A stretch of DNA of 64,000 nt. Source: DATLFA01 sp035525225. GTDB lineage: Bacteria; Actinomycetota; Acidimicrobiia; Acidimicrobiales; WLNW01. This document shows positions 48,874-57,173 of the stretch, in pieces. The stretch's first letter is position 1. Every line of letters starts with the position of its first letter. Position numbers and translations under genes: made by a program. The notes under the pieces are model-generated. The model was not told the DNA's origin and did no database searches. It was given only the letters and a program-made list of their open reading frames with translations. Location of the stretch: the NCBI GenBank assembly GCA_035525225.1, contig DATLFA010000071.1:53031-117030 (forward strand). The letters run 5' to 3'.

Positions 48874-50129
48874 TGGGCCCGTTGGCGGGACTGCGGGTGG
48901 TGGAGCTGGCGAGCGAGCATGCGGCGTTCGCAGGCAAGCTGATGGCCGATCTCGGTGCCGATGTCATCGTCATCGAACCGTCTGGCGGGCATCGATCGAG
49001 ACACTTCGGGCCGTTCGTGGCGGCCGACCCGGATCCCGAGCAATGCTTGTGGTGGTGGCACTACAACACGAGCAAACGCGGCGTCACGCTCGATCTCGCC
49101 GTGCCCGCCGGGCGCGAATCGTTTCGGCGACTGTGCGCACGCTGCGATGTGGTGCTCGAGGCGGAACAACCCGCCCGATTGGCGACGCTCGGCATCGACT
49201 ACGACGATCTGCGCGACGCGCTTCCCCGACTCGTCTGGGTCTCGGTCACCCCGTTCGCGAGGTCAGGTCCGCGCGCACATGATCCGGCCACCGATCTGAC
49301 GTTGCTCGCCGGCGGGGGAGCGGTCTGGAGCTGCGGCTACGACGACCACACCCTTCCTCCTGTCCGAGGCGGCGGGAATCAGGCTTTCCACATCGGTTCG
49401 ACCTACGCGGTGCTGGGCGCGCTCACCGCCCTGTTGCACCGGGACCGGTCGGGAAGCGGTCAGCGCGTCGAGGTGAACGAGCACGCCGCGGTCAACGTCA
49501 CGACCGAGCTGGCGACCTACGAGTGGCTCGTCGGCGGTCTCGAGGTGCAGCGTCAGACCGGGCGACATGCGTCAGTCCAACCGAGCCTCGAAACGACCGT
49601 GACGGCCGCCGACGGGAGGATGGTCAACACCGGCGTGCCACCGCGCAACGCGGCGGCGTTCCGCAGCCTGTCGCAGTGGCTCGACGAACTCGGACTCCGC
49701 GACCAATTCTCCGAGGCGTTCTTCCTCGACCTCGGCGCGCAGCGGCCGGTGATCACCTCGACGGAGATCGCCGAGGACCCTGAAGTGATGGCGATCTACG
49801 GCGCCGGTCGCGAAGCGCTCACGTTCATCGCCTCGCGGCTTCCGGCGTACGAATTCTTCACCGGCGCGCAGGAACGCGGGCTGCCGACCGGCATCGTCTA
49901 CACGCCCGACGAGGCGTTCGCCGATCCTCACGTCGTGGCCCGCGGGTTCCCGACACCGGTCGAGCAACACGACGGCGAGCGAGCGGTGATCGGCCCGAGC
50001 GGCCCTGGGAGCGGGGTTGTGTTGCATCCGGGCGCGCCGTATCAGTTCTCTCGATCACCGTGGGCGATCAGCCGGCGCGCGCCGCGCGTCGGCGAGCACA
50101 ACGCAGAGATCCTCGGAGCGACACCGTGA
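48873..50129 (+). CDS. CaiB/BaiF-family protein (Glu in place of Asp)
   Basis: This 418-residue class III CoA-transferase homologue starts at ATG 48873, sharing one base with the previous stop. The fold markers are intact (LAGLRVVELASEHAAFAGKL, DLGADVIVIEPSGG, YNTSKRGVTLDL), but the active-site segment reads GSGQRVEVNEHAAVNV, with Glu where catalytic Asp is expected. It may be a structural partner of the upstream Asp-type protein, or use Glu. The same Asp/Glu pairing occurs inside the fused protein at 8986. Its stop overlaps the ligase start as GTGA. Confidence 0.88.
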   Translation: MGPLAGLRVVELASEHAAFAGKLMADLGADVIVIEPSGGHRSRHFGPFVAADPDPEQCLWWWHYNTSKRGVTLDLAVPAGRESFRRLCARCDVVLEAEQPARLATLGIDYDDLRDALPRLVWVSVTPFARSGPRAHDPATDLTLLAGGGAVWSCGYDDHTLPPVRGGGNQAFHIGSTYAVLGALTALLHRDRSGSGQRVEVNEHAAVNVTTELATYEWLVGGLEVQRQTGRHASVQPSLETTVTAADGRMVNTGVPPRNAAAFRSLSQWLDELGLRDQFSEAFFLDLGAQRPVITSTEIAEDPEVMAIYGAGREALTFIASRLPAYEFFTGAQERGLPTGIVYTPDEAFADPHVVARGFPTPVEQHDGERAVIGPSGPGSGVVLHPGAPYQFSRSPWAISRRAPRVGEHNAEILGATP

Positions 50130-51808
50130 ACGCAACGCACGTATCGGACAGCCTCACCGGGCCAGGTGCCCCGTTCGAGATTACCGAGGAGATCGTGCTC
50201 GGCGAGCGAATGCCTGTGTTCAAGAACCGGCCTCGCTCTGCGCGTGAGCTGCTGGTCGACTCCGCGCGACATGGCGACCTCTGCTATGTCGTCATCGGCG
50301 ATCAACGGCTTTCCTACGACGAGCACCTTCAGCGCGTCGCCGCGTTTGCCCAGGTATTGCGGGACGAGTTCGGTGTCGCGCCGGGCGATCGAGTCGCGAT
50401 CCTGGCCGCCAACAGCGCCGAGTGGATCATCGCGTTCTGGGCCACGCTCAGCATCGGCGGTGTCGTCGCGTCGATGAACTCGATGTGGGCCGCACCCGAG
50501 ATCGAGCACGCGTTGGACAGCTGCGAGCCGACCGTGCTGATCGCCGACCGTGAGCGACTCGCTCGCGTGCCCGCGCCGGGTGGTCAGGTGTCGTATCGCA
50601 CCATCGAGGTGGAGTCGGAGTTCGACAGCCTCGTCGCGCGCGGTCGCGGTGCGGCGGTCTCCGACGTGCCCATCGACGAGGACGATCCGGCAGTCATTCT
50701 CTATACGAGCGGTACGACCGGGCGATCGAAAGGCGCAGTCGCGTCGCATCGATCGATCTGCGGTTTCGTGACATTGAGCAAGTACTCGGGCGCGGCGGCC
50801 CTCGCGGCAGCGAACGCGTCGGGCGCGGGCCCCGCGCCCGCGGTCGGCACCCGTCAGATCGCGCTGATCACGGTGCCGCTGTTCCACGCGTCCGGGCTGT
50901 ACGGCTTCGTCGTCGGTCAGCTCGCGACCGGCGGCACCGTGGTGTTGCGATCCGGTCGCTTCGACGAGGACGACGTGTTGCGCTTGATCGAAGCCGAAGG
51001 CGTGACGATGTGGGCCGCCCTCGGCAGTATGGGTCCGCGCGTGGCCGAGCGAGCCGACGGCTGCGGCCGAGATCTGTCGAGCATGCGGTTGCTCGCAGTG
51101 GGGGGCGCGCCGGTGAGCCCCGCGCATCAGCAACAGTTGCGGGCCGCCTTCCCGAACGCGTCGATCAACATCAGCATGGGCTACACGAGCAGTGAGGCCG
51201 TCGCCGTCGTGACCCGCATCCAGGGCCAGGAGATGCGCGACCACCCGACGTCCGCAGGCCGCGTGATGGCGACGACATCACTCGAGATCCGTGGCGCCGA
51301 TGGTCGACCGGTCGCCGACGGGATCGACGGCGAGATCCACGTGCGCAGCCCCTATCTCATGACGGAGTACTGGCGCGACGACGAGGCGACGCGAACTGCG
51401 CTCAAGCCCGGGCGTTGGCTGGCTATGGGTGACATCGGGTGCCTGCGCGACGGCCGGCTCTACATCAACTCGCGCGCGCGGGACATGATCCTCGTCAACG
51501 CGGAGAACGTGTTCCCGACCGAGGTCGAGTACCGGCTCGACGCGCATCCCGATGTTCGCGAATCCGCGGTCGTCGGCGTCGATCACCCCACCACCGGGCA
51601 GGCGATCCGCGCCGTCGTCGTCGTATCCGAAAGCGCGCAACTGACCGCGGAGGTGCTGAAGGCGTGGTGCCGCGACGCCTTGGCCGCGTACAAGGTGCCG
51701 ACACAGTGGGAGATCCGCCACGAGGCGCTGCCCCGCAATGCATCGGGCAAGGTCCTCAAACGCGAACTCGAGCAATCATCCGAGCAACCGGAGCCTGACG
51801 AAACCTGA
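50126..51808 (+). CDS. AMP-forming acyl-CoA ligase
   Basis: This ligase has 560 residues from GTG 50126, overlapping the CaiB stop (GTGA) with GGAG eight bases upstream. Motifs are VILYTSGTTGRSKGAVASHR (A3), NISMGYTSSEAVAVV, WLAMGDIGCLRDGRLYINSR and LPRNASGKVLKRELEQ with the catalytic lysine. An insertion rich in Ala and Gly (AALAAANASGAGPAPAVG, about residues 230-247) lies in a surface loop. This is the fifth ligase in the window and the only one on the plus strand. ATP-driven CoA ligation here, plus CoA transfer by the two preceding proteins, suggests two ways to charge the same substrate. Confidence 0.9.
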   Translation: MNATHVSDSLTGPGAPFEITEEIVLGERMPVFKNRPRSARELLVDSARHGDLCYVVIGDQRLSYDEHLQRVAAFAQVLRDEFGVAPGDRVAILAANSAEWIIAFWATLSIGGVVASMNSMWAAPEIEHALDSCEPTVLIADRERLARVPAPGGQVSYRTIEVESEFDSLVARGRGAAVSDVPIDEDDPAVILYTSGTTGRSKGAVASHRSICGFVTLSKYSGAAALAAANASGAGPAPAVGTRQIALITVPLFHASGLYGFVVGQLATGGTVVLRSGRFDEDDVLRLIEAEGVTMWAALGSMGPRVAERADGCGRDLSSMRLLAVGGAPVSPAHQQQLRAAFPNASINISMGYTSSEAVAVVTRIQGQEMRDHPTSAGRVMATTSLEIRGADGRPVADGIDGEIHVRSPYLMTEYWRDDEATRTALKPGRWLAMGDIGCLRDGRLYINSRARDMILVNAENVFPTEVEYRLDAHPDVRESAVVGVDHPTTGQAIRAVVVVSESAQLTAEVLKAWCRDALAAYKVPTQWEIRHEALPRNASGKVLKRELEQSSEQPEPDET

Positions 51809-51824
51809 CGAAAGAGGAGCAATC

Positions 51825-52742
51825 ATGGGCCTGCTGAACGGCAAAGTTGCGATCGTGACGGGTGCGGCACACGGCATCGGCCGTGGCCACGCACTGGAGT
51901 TGGCCGCCCAAGGCGCATCCGTCGTCGTGAACGATCTCGGCGGATCGGTCGACGGCGAGGGAGCGAGCCGCGACGCGGACGTCACCGTCGAGCTGATTCG
52001 AGCGCGTGGTGGCACTGCCATCGCGGACTACGAGGACGTCGCGGACTTCGATGGCGCCGGGCGCATGGTCGCGCATGCCGTCGAGGCGTATGGCAAGCTC
52101 GACATCCTTGTGAACAACGCCGGGATCGTGCGCGACGCGATGGTCTTCAACATGACCGAAGCGGCGTGGGACGCGGTCATCCGCGTGCATCTCAAGGGCA
52201 CCTACGCACCGATCCATCACGCGGCCAAGTACTGGCGTGAGCGCGTCAAGGCCGGCGATGCCGTTGCCGGGCGGATCATCAACACCACGTCGGGCGCCGG
52301 GCTCTCGGGCAACGTCGGCCAGGCCAACTACACCGCCGCGAAGGCAGGCATCGTTGGGCTCACACTCACGTGCAGCCTCGAGCTCGCTCGGTTGGGCGTG
52401 ACCGTGAATTGCATTGCACCGGGTGGTGCGACGCGCATCGCGTCGACGGTTCCCGGCTTCACCGCGGCGAAAGAGCCCGACGAGTACGAAGAGTTCGATC
52501 CGCTCGACCCATCCATCAGCTCACCGATCGTCGCGTGGTTGGCGTCCGATGATGCGAGCCACGTCACCGGTCAAGTTTTGCGCGCGATCGGCGAGACGTT
52601 GATCCTCCTCGAAGGTTGGCGGTACGGCCCGACCGTGCGAAACGGTGGCACGCGGTGGCGAGCGGACACCGTCGGTTCGGTGATCGCCACCGACATCTTC
52701 AAGACTCGCGCGCCGGGCCTTCGGGCCGAGACCGGGCACTGA
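51825..52742 (+). CDS. short-chain dehydrogenase/reductase
   Basis: This SDR has 305 residues from ATG 51825 (AGAGGAG upstream): KVAIVTGAAHGIGRGHALEL, VVVNDLGGSVDGEGASRDAD, ILVNNAGIVRDAMVFNMTEA and a Tyr-x3-Lys in GQANYTAAKAGIVGL. The VVNDLGG.. insertion and overall length are typical of the 3-hydroxyacyl-CoA dehydrogenase domain of MFE-2/17-beta-HSD4-like proteins, so oxidation of a 3-hydroxyacyl-CoA is likely. The C-terminal 60 residues (ALRAIGETLILLEGWRYGP onward) extend beyond a minimal SDR. It follows the ligase by 16 bases. Confidence 0.9.
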   Translation: MGLLNGKVAIVTGAAHGIGRGHALELAAQGASVVVNDLGGSVDGEGASRDADVTVELIRARGGTAIADYEDVADFDGAGRMVAHAVEAYGKLDILVNNAGIVRDAMVFNMTEAAWDAVIRVHLKGTYAPIHHAAKYWRERVKAGDAVAGRIINTTSGAGLSGNVGQANYTAAKAGIVGLTLTCSLELARLGVTVNCIAPGGATRIASTVPGFTAAKEPDEYEEFDPLDPSISSPIVAWLASDDASHVTGQVLRAIGETLILLEGWRYGPTVRNGGTRWRADTVGSVIATDIFKTRAPGLRAETGH

Positions 52743-52757
52743 CGAAAGGGACGCTGC

Positions 52758-54290
52758 ATGAACGTGTCGAAGATCTTGCGCCGCATCGATCGCGCCGATC
52801 CGGCCGCGACTCCGCGTATCGCCATAGTGGGCGGTGGGTTCGCCGGCATCGCCGCGGGCGTCAAGCTGCGCAAAGCCGGCATCGAGAACTTCACGATCTT
52901 CGAGAAGTCGCTCGGGATCGGTGGGACGTGGCGCGACAACACGTATCCCGGCTGCGAAGTCGACACCCACTCCAACCTGTACTCGTTCTCGTTCACGCAT
53001 CCCGACTGGTCGCGCACCCATGCTCGCCAGCCCGAGCTACAGAAATACCTCGAAGGGGTGGTCGACGAGTTCGACCTCCGGCGCCACTTCCGCATGGGCG
53101 TCACGGTCGACGAGGCAACGTGGGACGAGGCCACGCACACGTACGGATTGCGGCTCGGCGATGGAACGTCCGAGACGTACCAGGTCCTCATCAGCGCGGT
53201 CGGGTTCCTCAACGTTCCCCGCTACCCGGATTGGCCCGGCTTCGACAGCTTTCGTGGCCCCAAGTTCCACACGGCGCGCTGGGAACACGAGCACGACCTG
53301 ACCGGCAAGCGCGTGGCCTTCGTCGGCACCGGTTCGACCGCAGCGCAGGCCGTTCCCGAGCTCGCGCAGATCGCCGGTCAGCTCCTGGTCTTCCAACGTG
53401 AACCAGGCTGGGTCATGCCGAAAGGCGACCGGGACTTCACGCCCGAAGAGCGCGAAGCGCTTCGCCGTCCGCTGCGTTGGCGACGCGAGCGACTACGTCA
53501 GCTGAAGCGGGTCGAGAAGAGTCTTTGGAAGCGCGCGGTGTATCGCCCGGGCAGCAAGATCAACACCACGTACGAGCAGATGTGCCGCGATTACATCGCC
53601 AAGGTGTTCGCCGATCGACCAGACCTGCAAGAAGCCGTCACCCCGACCTACCCCTATTGGGGAAAGCGGATGATCCTCGCGTCGACGTTCTACCCGGCGC
53701 TCAAGCAGGACAACGTCGAGCTCATCCCCCGGGCGGTCGCGGCGATCACCGAAGGCGGGGTCGTCGACGCCGAAGGTGTCGAACGGCCCGCCGACGTACT
53801 CGTGCTGTCCACCGGGTTTCAGCCGACCAAGTACCTGGCGCACCTACGCGTCGTCGGCCGCGGCGGGCGCTCGCTGCACGACTACTGGGCGGGCGAACCG
53901 CGCGCGTTTCTCGGCATCACGGTGCCCGGGTTCCCGAATTTCTTCATGCTCTATGGTCCGGGCACCAACGGCGGAGAGATCGTGTGGATGCTCGAGCGGC
54001 AATCCGAATACGCGGTGCGCGCCGTCAAGCGACTGATGCGTTCGGGAGCCACTGCCATCGAGGTGAAGCAGCGCTGGGCCGACCGTTATCACCGCTGGCT
54101 GCAATCGAAGATGAAAGGCACCGCGTGGGCCGTCAGCAACAACTACTTCAAGTCCGAGTCGGGCAAGATCGTCACGCAATGGCCCTACAGCCCGCTCGTC
54201 TACTCGGCCTTGACCAAGACGCTCGGACGTTGGTCGATGACACTCAGCCGACCAGGTAACCGCCGTCGACCACGATCTCCTGACCGGTGA
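52758..54290 (+). CDS. Baeyer-Villiger (type I) flavin monooxygenase
   Basis: This 510-residue protein has RIAIVGGGFAGIAAGVKLRK (FAD site), GIGGTWRDNTYPGCEVDTHS, the fingerprint FRGPKFHTARW (FxGxxxHxxxW) and second Rossmann FVGTGSTAAQAVPELA. It is shorter than the monooxygenase at 12552 (no long N-terminal arm) and resembles the EtaA/4-hydroxyacetophenone monooxygenase branch. It catalyses NADPH- and O2-dependent ester or lactone formation from ketones, or sulfoxidation. ATG 52758 has AAAGGG seven bases upstream. Its last 47 bases overlap the convergent SDR gene. With the SDR upstream, an alcohol-ketone-ester path is possible. Confidence 0.9.
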   Translation: MNVSKILRRIDRADPAATPRIAIVGGGFAGIAAGVKLRKAGIENFTIFEKSLGIGGTWRDNTYPGCEVDTHSNLYSFSFTHPDWSRTHARQPELQKYLEGVVDEFDLRRHFRMGVTVDEATWDEATHTYGLRLGDGTSETYQVLISAVGFLNVPRYPDWPGFDSFRGPKFHTARWEHEHDLTGKRVAFVGTGSTAAQAVPELAQIAGQLLVFQREPGWVMPKGDRDFTPEEREALRRPLRWRRERLRQLKRVEKSLWKRAVYRPGSKINTTYEQMCRDYIAKVFADRPDLQEAVTPTYPYWGKRMILASTFYPALKQDNVELIPRAVAAITEGGVVDAEGVERPADVLVLSTGFQPTKYLAHLRVVGRGGRSLHDYWAGEPRAFLGITVPGFPNFFMLYGPGTNGGEIVWMLERQSEYAVRAVKRLMRSGATAIEVKQRWADRYHRWLQSKMKGTAWAVSNNYFKSESGKIVTQWPYSPLVYSALTKTLGRWSMTLSRPGNRRRPRSPDR

Positions 54291-55014
54291 CGTAACACGC
54301 GTCGTCACTGGCCAAGTATGCGACCGCGGCGGCGATGTCGTCGACACTCCCTGCGCGCTGCATCGGTACGAGTCGACCGAAGGCTGCGACGCGTGCGTCT
54401 TGTGCCGCCTCGTCGAGCCCCATCCGCTCACCCGTCGACATCGGTGTGCGCATGTAGCCGGGCGACACACAGTTGACTCGCACACGGCGCGCCGCCAGCT
54501 CGGCAGCGACCTGATGGGTGTAGCCGAGCATGCCCGCTTTGGCCGCGGCGTACGAGGATCCGCTCACCGCGCGGGTGGCGGCGATCGACGCGATGTTGAC
54601 GATCGAGCCGCCGCCTTTGGCGATCATCGTCGGGATCACCGCTCTCGAGCAGAGGTAGACGCTCTTGAGGTTGATGCGGATGACGCGATCCCAACTCTCC
54701 TCGGGCGCGTCCCAACTGTCCGCCTTCTCCGGTGGTGCAACGCCGGCGTTGTTGACGAGTACGTCGACGGTGCCGAAGCGCGCCAGCGCGCGCTCGACTA
54801 CATGACGAGCGCCGGATTCGGTGGCGATGTCGCCCACGACGAGCTCCGCCTCTCGGCCCGTGTCGTGCACCAGCGAGGTGGTCTCCTTGCCGCCGATGTC
54901 GTCGAGATCGGCGATCACGACGTTGGCCCCTTCGCGCGCCACGCGCAGTGCAATCGCGCGACCGAATCCGGAACTCGCTCCGGTGACGATCACGATTCTT
55001 CCTTCGAGCCGCAT
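54244..55014 (-). CDS. short-chain dehydrogenase/reductase
   Basis: This 256-residue classical SDR has RIVIVTGASSGFGRAIALRV, VLVNNAGVAPPEKADSWDAP, IVNIASIAATRAVSGSSYAA (Ser and Tyr-x3-Lys), CVSPGYMRTPMSTGERMGL and GQEIVVDGGYLVG. It is a close paralogue of the SDR at 45516-46286: same length, most motifs identical. It diverges from the P450 at 55088 across a 73-base gap holding a perfect palindrome, so the two are probably co-regulated; oxidation of the P450's alcohol product is a simple guess. ATG 55014 is preceded by a GGGGG run. Confidence 0.92.
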   Translation of the reverse strand: MRLEGRIVIVTGASSGFGRAIALRVAREGANVVIADLDDIGGKETTSLVHDTGREAELVVGDIATESGARHVVERALARFGTVDVLVNNAGVAPPEKADSWDAPEESWDRVIRINLKSVYLCSRAVIPTMIAKGGGSIVNIASIAATRAVSGSSYAAAKAGMLGYTHQVAAELAARRVRVNCVSPGYMRTPMSTGERMGLDEAAQDARVAAFGRLVPMQRAGSVDDIAAAVAYLASDDACYVTGQEIVVDGGYLVG

Positions 55015-55054
55015 GTCGATGCCCCCGCTCCGCGATGTCAATAAGCTAGCCGCG

Positions 55055-55070
55055 AAACCTGTAGAGGTTT
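55055..55070. promoter_or_regulatory. perfect palindromic operator candidate
   Basis: AAACCTGTAGAGGTTT is a perfect inverted repeat (AAACCT/AGGTTT, four-base spacer) in the 73-base gap between the divergent SDR (start 55014) and P450 (start 55088). Size and symmetry fit a TetR- or GntR-type site. The half-site recalls the AATCCTCTA word seen elsewhere in the window (minus strand reads AAACCTCTA). Confidence 0.55.
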
Positions 55071-55087
55071 GACGGGGGAGATCGCCA

Positions 55088-56320
55088 GTGGATGACCGTG
55101 CCGACGAGTTGTCGTTCAAGGACCAGTCATATGGCGTCGGCGTGGTGGCCGACCCGTACCCCGAGCTTGCCGCGCGGCGCGCCGAGGCGGGGACCCATGC
55201 CGGCGCCTTCTCCGCCTGGTTCGGTATCGAAGGGCCCGAGCAGGTCGTGTACGGATCGTGCCCGCACGTGTCGGTGCTGTCGTACAAGGGCGTCGAGACC
55301 GTCGTGAAGGACGACGCGACGTATTCGTCGTCGTGGGTGTCACCGATGTTGCGCGACGTCGTCGGTCGCTCGGTTCTCGAGATGGACGGCGACGAGCACC
55401 AGCGGATGCGGCGGCTGCTTCAGCCGGCGTTCACCAAGCGCGAGGCCGATCGCTGGGAGCACGAGTACGCCCGCCCTGCGGCCGTGCGCAAGCTCGAAGC
55501 GATCGAGGGCCAGGGTCGGGCCGACCTGGTCGCCGACTTCCTCTTCACCTATCCCATCGAGGTGATCCTCAGCGCGTTGGGGTTGCCGCTCGCGGAGCGC
55601 GACACCTTCTACCGGTTGGCCGTGTTGCTGACGAACCCGATGGCGCGGGCCGACGCTCGCGCGAACGCTTCGTCGCGTATCAACGACCTCGTGCTCGCGC
55701 TGATCGCCGAGCGCCGTGTACACCCCGGGTCCGACCTCATCAGCGTGCTGGCGTCGAGCTCGGTGGACGGTGACCGGATGACCGACGACGAGATCGTCAC
55801 CTTCTGCCGGCTGCTGCTGCCGGCCGGCGCCCAGACCACGTTCCGTGCACTCGCCAACATCTTCTTCGCGCTCCTCGACGACCCGGCCCAGCTCGACGCG
55901 GTGCGAGCCGACAGTGCGCTCATTCCCCGCGCGGTCGAAGAGGGCCTGCGCTGGGAGCCGCCGATGCTCGCCATGGGACGGATGGCCGCGGGCGAAGCCG
56001 ACCTGGACGGCATGGCGGTCGTGCCCGGCTGCTCGGTGAATGTCTTGCTCGGCGCAGCCAACCGCGACCCGGCGCGCTGGCGCGAGCCCGAGCACTTCGA
56101 TGTGCACCGCGCCCCCAAGGGCCACTTGAGCTTCGGCGGCGGCAGCCACATCTGCCTCGGGATCAGCACCGCCCGCATGGAGATGCGCGTCGCGATCGAA
56201 GAGGTACTCGCGCGTCTCCCCGGGCTCGCGCTCGATCCCGCGGCACCCAAGCCCGAGATCACCGGTCTTGGTTTTCGCAATCCGACGACGTTGCCCGTCG
56301 TCTTCGACGCCCGGCGCTAG
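55088..56320 (+). CDS. cytochrome P450
   Basis: This P450 has 410 residues from GTG 55088 with GGGGGAG eight bases upstream. I-helix LLLPAGAQTTFRALAN, ExxR in EEGLRWEP and heme motif FGGGSHICLGISTAR are all present. The acid of (A/G)Gx(D/E)T is Gln (AGAQT). The N-terminal VVADPYPELAARR and SVLEMDGDEHQRMRRLLQP segments are typical of soluble actinobacterial P450s. No ferredoxin gene is adjacent. It diverges from an SDR and converges with the crotonase at 56332, whose stop is only 11 bases away. Role: O2-dependent hydroxylation of an unknown substrate. Confidence 0.93.
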   Translation: MDDRADELSFKDQSYGVGVVADPYPELAARRAEAGTHAGAFSAWFGIEGPEQVVYGSCPHVSVLSYKGVETVVKDDATYSSSWVSPMLRDVVGRSVLEMDGDEHQRMRRLLQPAFTKREADRWEHEYARPAAVRKLEAIEGQGRADLVADFLFTYPIEVILSALGLPLAERDTFYRLAVLLTNPMARADARANASSRINDLVLALIAERRVHPGSDLISVLASSSVDGDRMTDDEIVTFCRLLLPAGAQTTFRALANIFFALLDDPAQLDAVRADSALIPRAVEEGLRWEPPMLAMGRMAAGEADLDGMAVVPGCSVNVLLGAANRDPARWREPEHFDVHRAPKGHLSFGGGSHICLGISTARMEMRVAIEEVLARLPGLALDPAAPKPEITGLGFRNPTTLPVVFDARR

Positions 56321-56331
56321 GGCGTGCGGGC

Positions 56332-57153
56332 TTAGTAGTTCTGCCAGCGGGGCTTCTTCTGTGAGCCTCGAAAGTTCGGCGCGCGTTTCTCCTTGAACGC
56401 GTTCACGCCTTCGGAGATGTCCTCGTCGGCGAGCACACGGTTTGCGAGCGACGCGTACTCCTGGGCGAGCACATGGTCGCGGTATGACCGGTTGAGTCCG
56501 TCCATCACGAGACGCTTCGAGAACCGAATCGCGACCGGTGGCGCCTCGAGCAAGCGCTGGAGGAAATCGGACATCCGTTCCTCGAACTCGGCTTGGGGGT
56601 GGACGTAGCTGACGAGGCCGATGCGCTCGGCTTCGGTCGCGTCGATCGGCCGGGCGTTGTAGATCAGTTCCAACGCTTTGGCCGTGCCCACGATCCGCGG
56701 CAGCAGCCACGCCACCGTGTCGTTGGCGGTGATGCCGATGCGGGTGAACGACGTGGCGAATCGCGCCTGTGTCGAAGCGATTCGGATGTCACAGCACAAC
56801 GCCAGGCCCAATCCACCGCCCGCCGCGACACCTTCGATTGCCGCGACGAGCGGCTTGCTCAACTCGAGGAACGGCAAGAACAGGTTGCGGCCCATCGAGA
56901 CGGGCGGTATCTGCCCGCCATCCGCGGACAGGTCGGTGTCGGTCAGGTCGGCACCACTACAGAATGCTCCTTTGCTGCCCGCGATCACCACGACTCGGAC
57001 ATCGTCGTCGTGCTCCGCGGCGGCGCAGATCTGGCTGATGTAGTTCATCTGATCGGGCGTCACCGCGTTGAGCCGCTCAGGTCGCGCGATGCGAATCTGC
57101 AGGAGATGGTTGTCGAGAGTGACTTCGACTCCATCGATCACCGGAATGTTCAT
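56332..57153 (-). CDS. enoyl-CoA hydratase/isomerase family protein
   Basis: This crotonase has 273 residues from ATG 57153: VTLDNHLLQIRIARPERLNA, VVVIAGSKGAFCSGADLTD, IEGVAAGGGLGLALCCDIRI and TSFTRIGITANDTVAWLLPR. Neither classical Glu is kept (GLGLAL, TRIGIT), so a true hydratase is unlikely. The C-terminus KEKRAPNFRGSQKKPRW is typical of CoA-pathway crotonases. The minus-strand frame stays open for 316 more codons over the thiolase-like gene; that extension is shadow. It is the last gene of the six-gene run from 63444, 20 bases after the thiolase-like stop. Confidence 0.87.
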   Translation of the reverse strand: MNIPVIDGVEVTLDNHLLQIRIARPERLNAVTPDQMNYISQICAAAEHDDDVRVVVIAGSKGAFCSGADLTDTDLSADGGQIPPVSMGRNLFLPFLELSKPLVAAIEGVAAGGGLGLALCCDIRIASTQARFATSFTRIGITANDTVAWLLPRIVGTAKALELIYNARPIDATEAERIGLVSYVHPQAEFEERMSDFLQRLLEAPPVAIRFSKRLVMDGLNRSYRDHVLAQEYASLANRVLADEDISEGVNAFKEKRAPNFRGSQKKPRWQNY

Positions 57154-57173
57154 GAGGTAGTTGCCCTTTGTCG

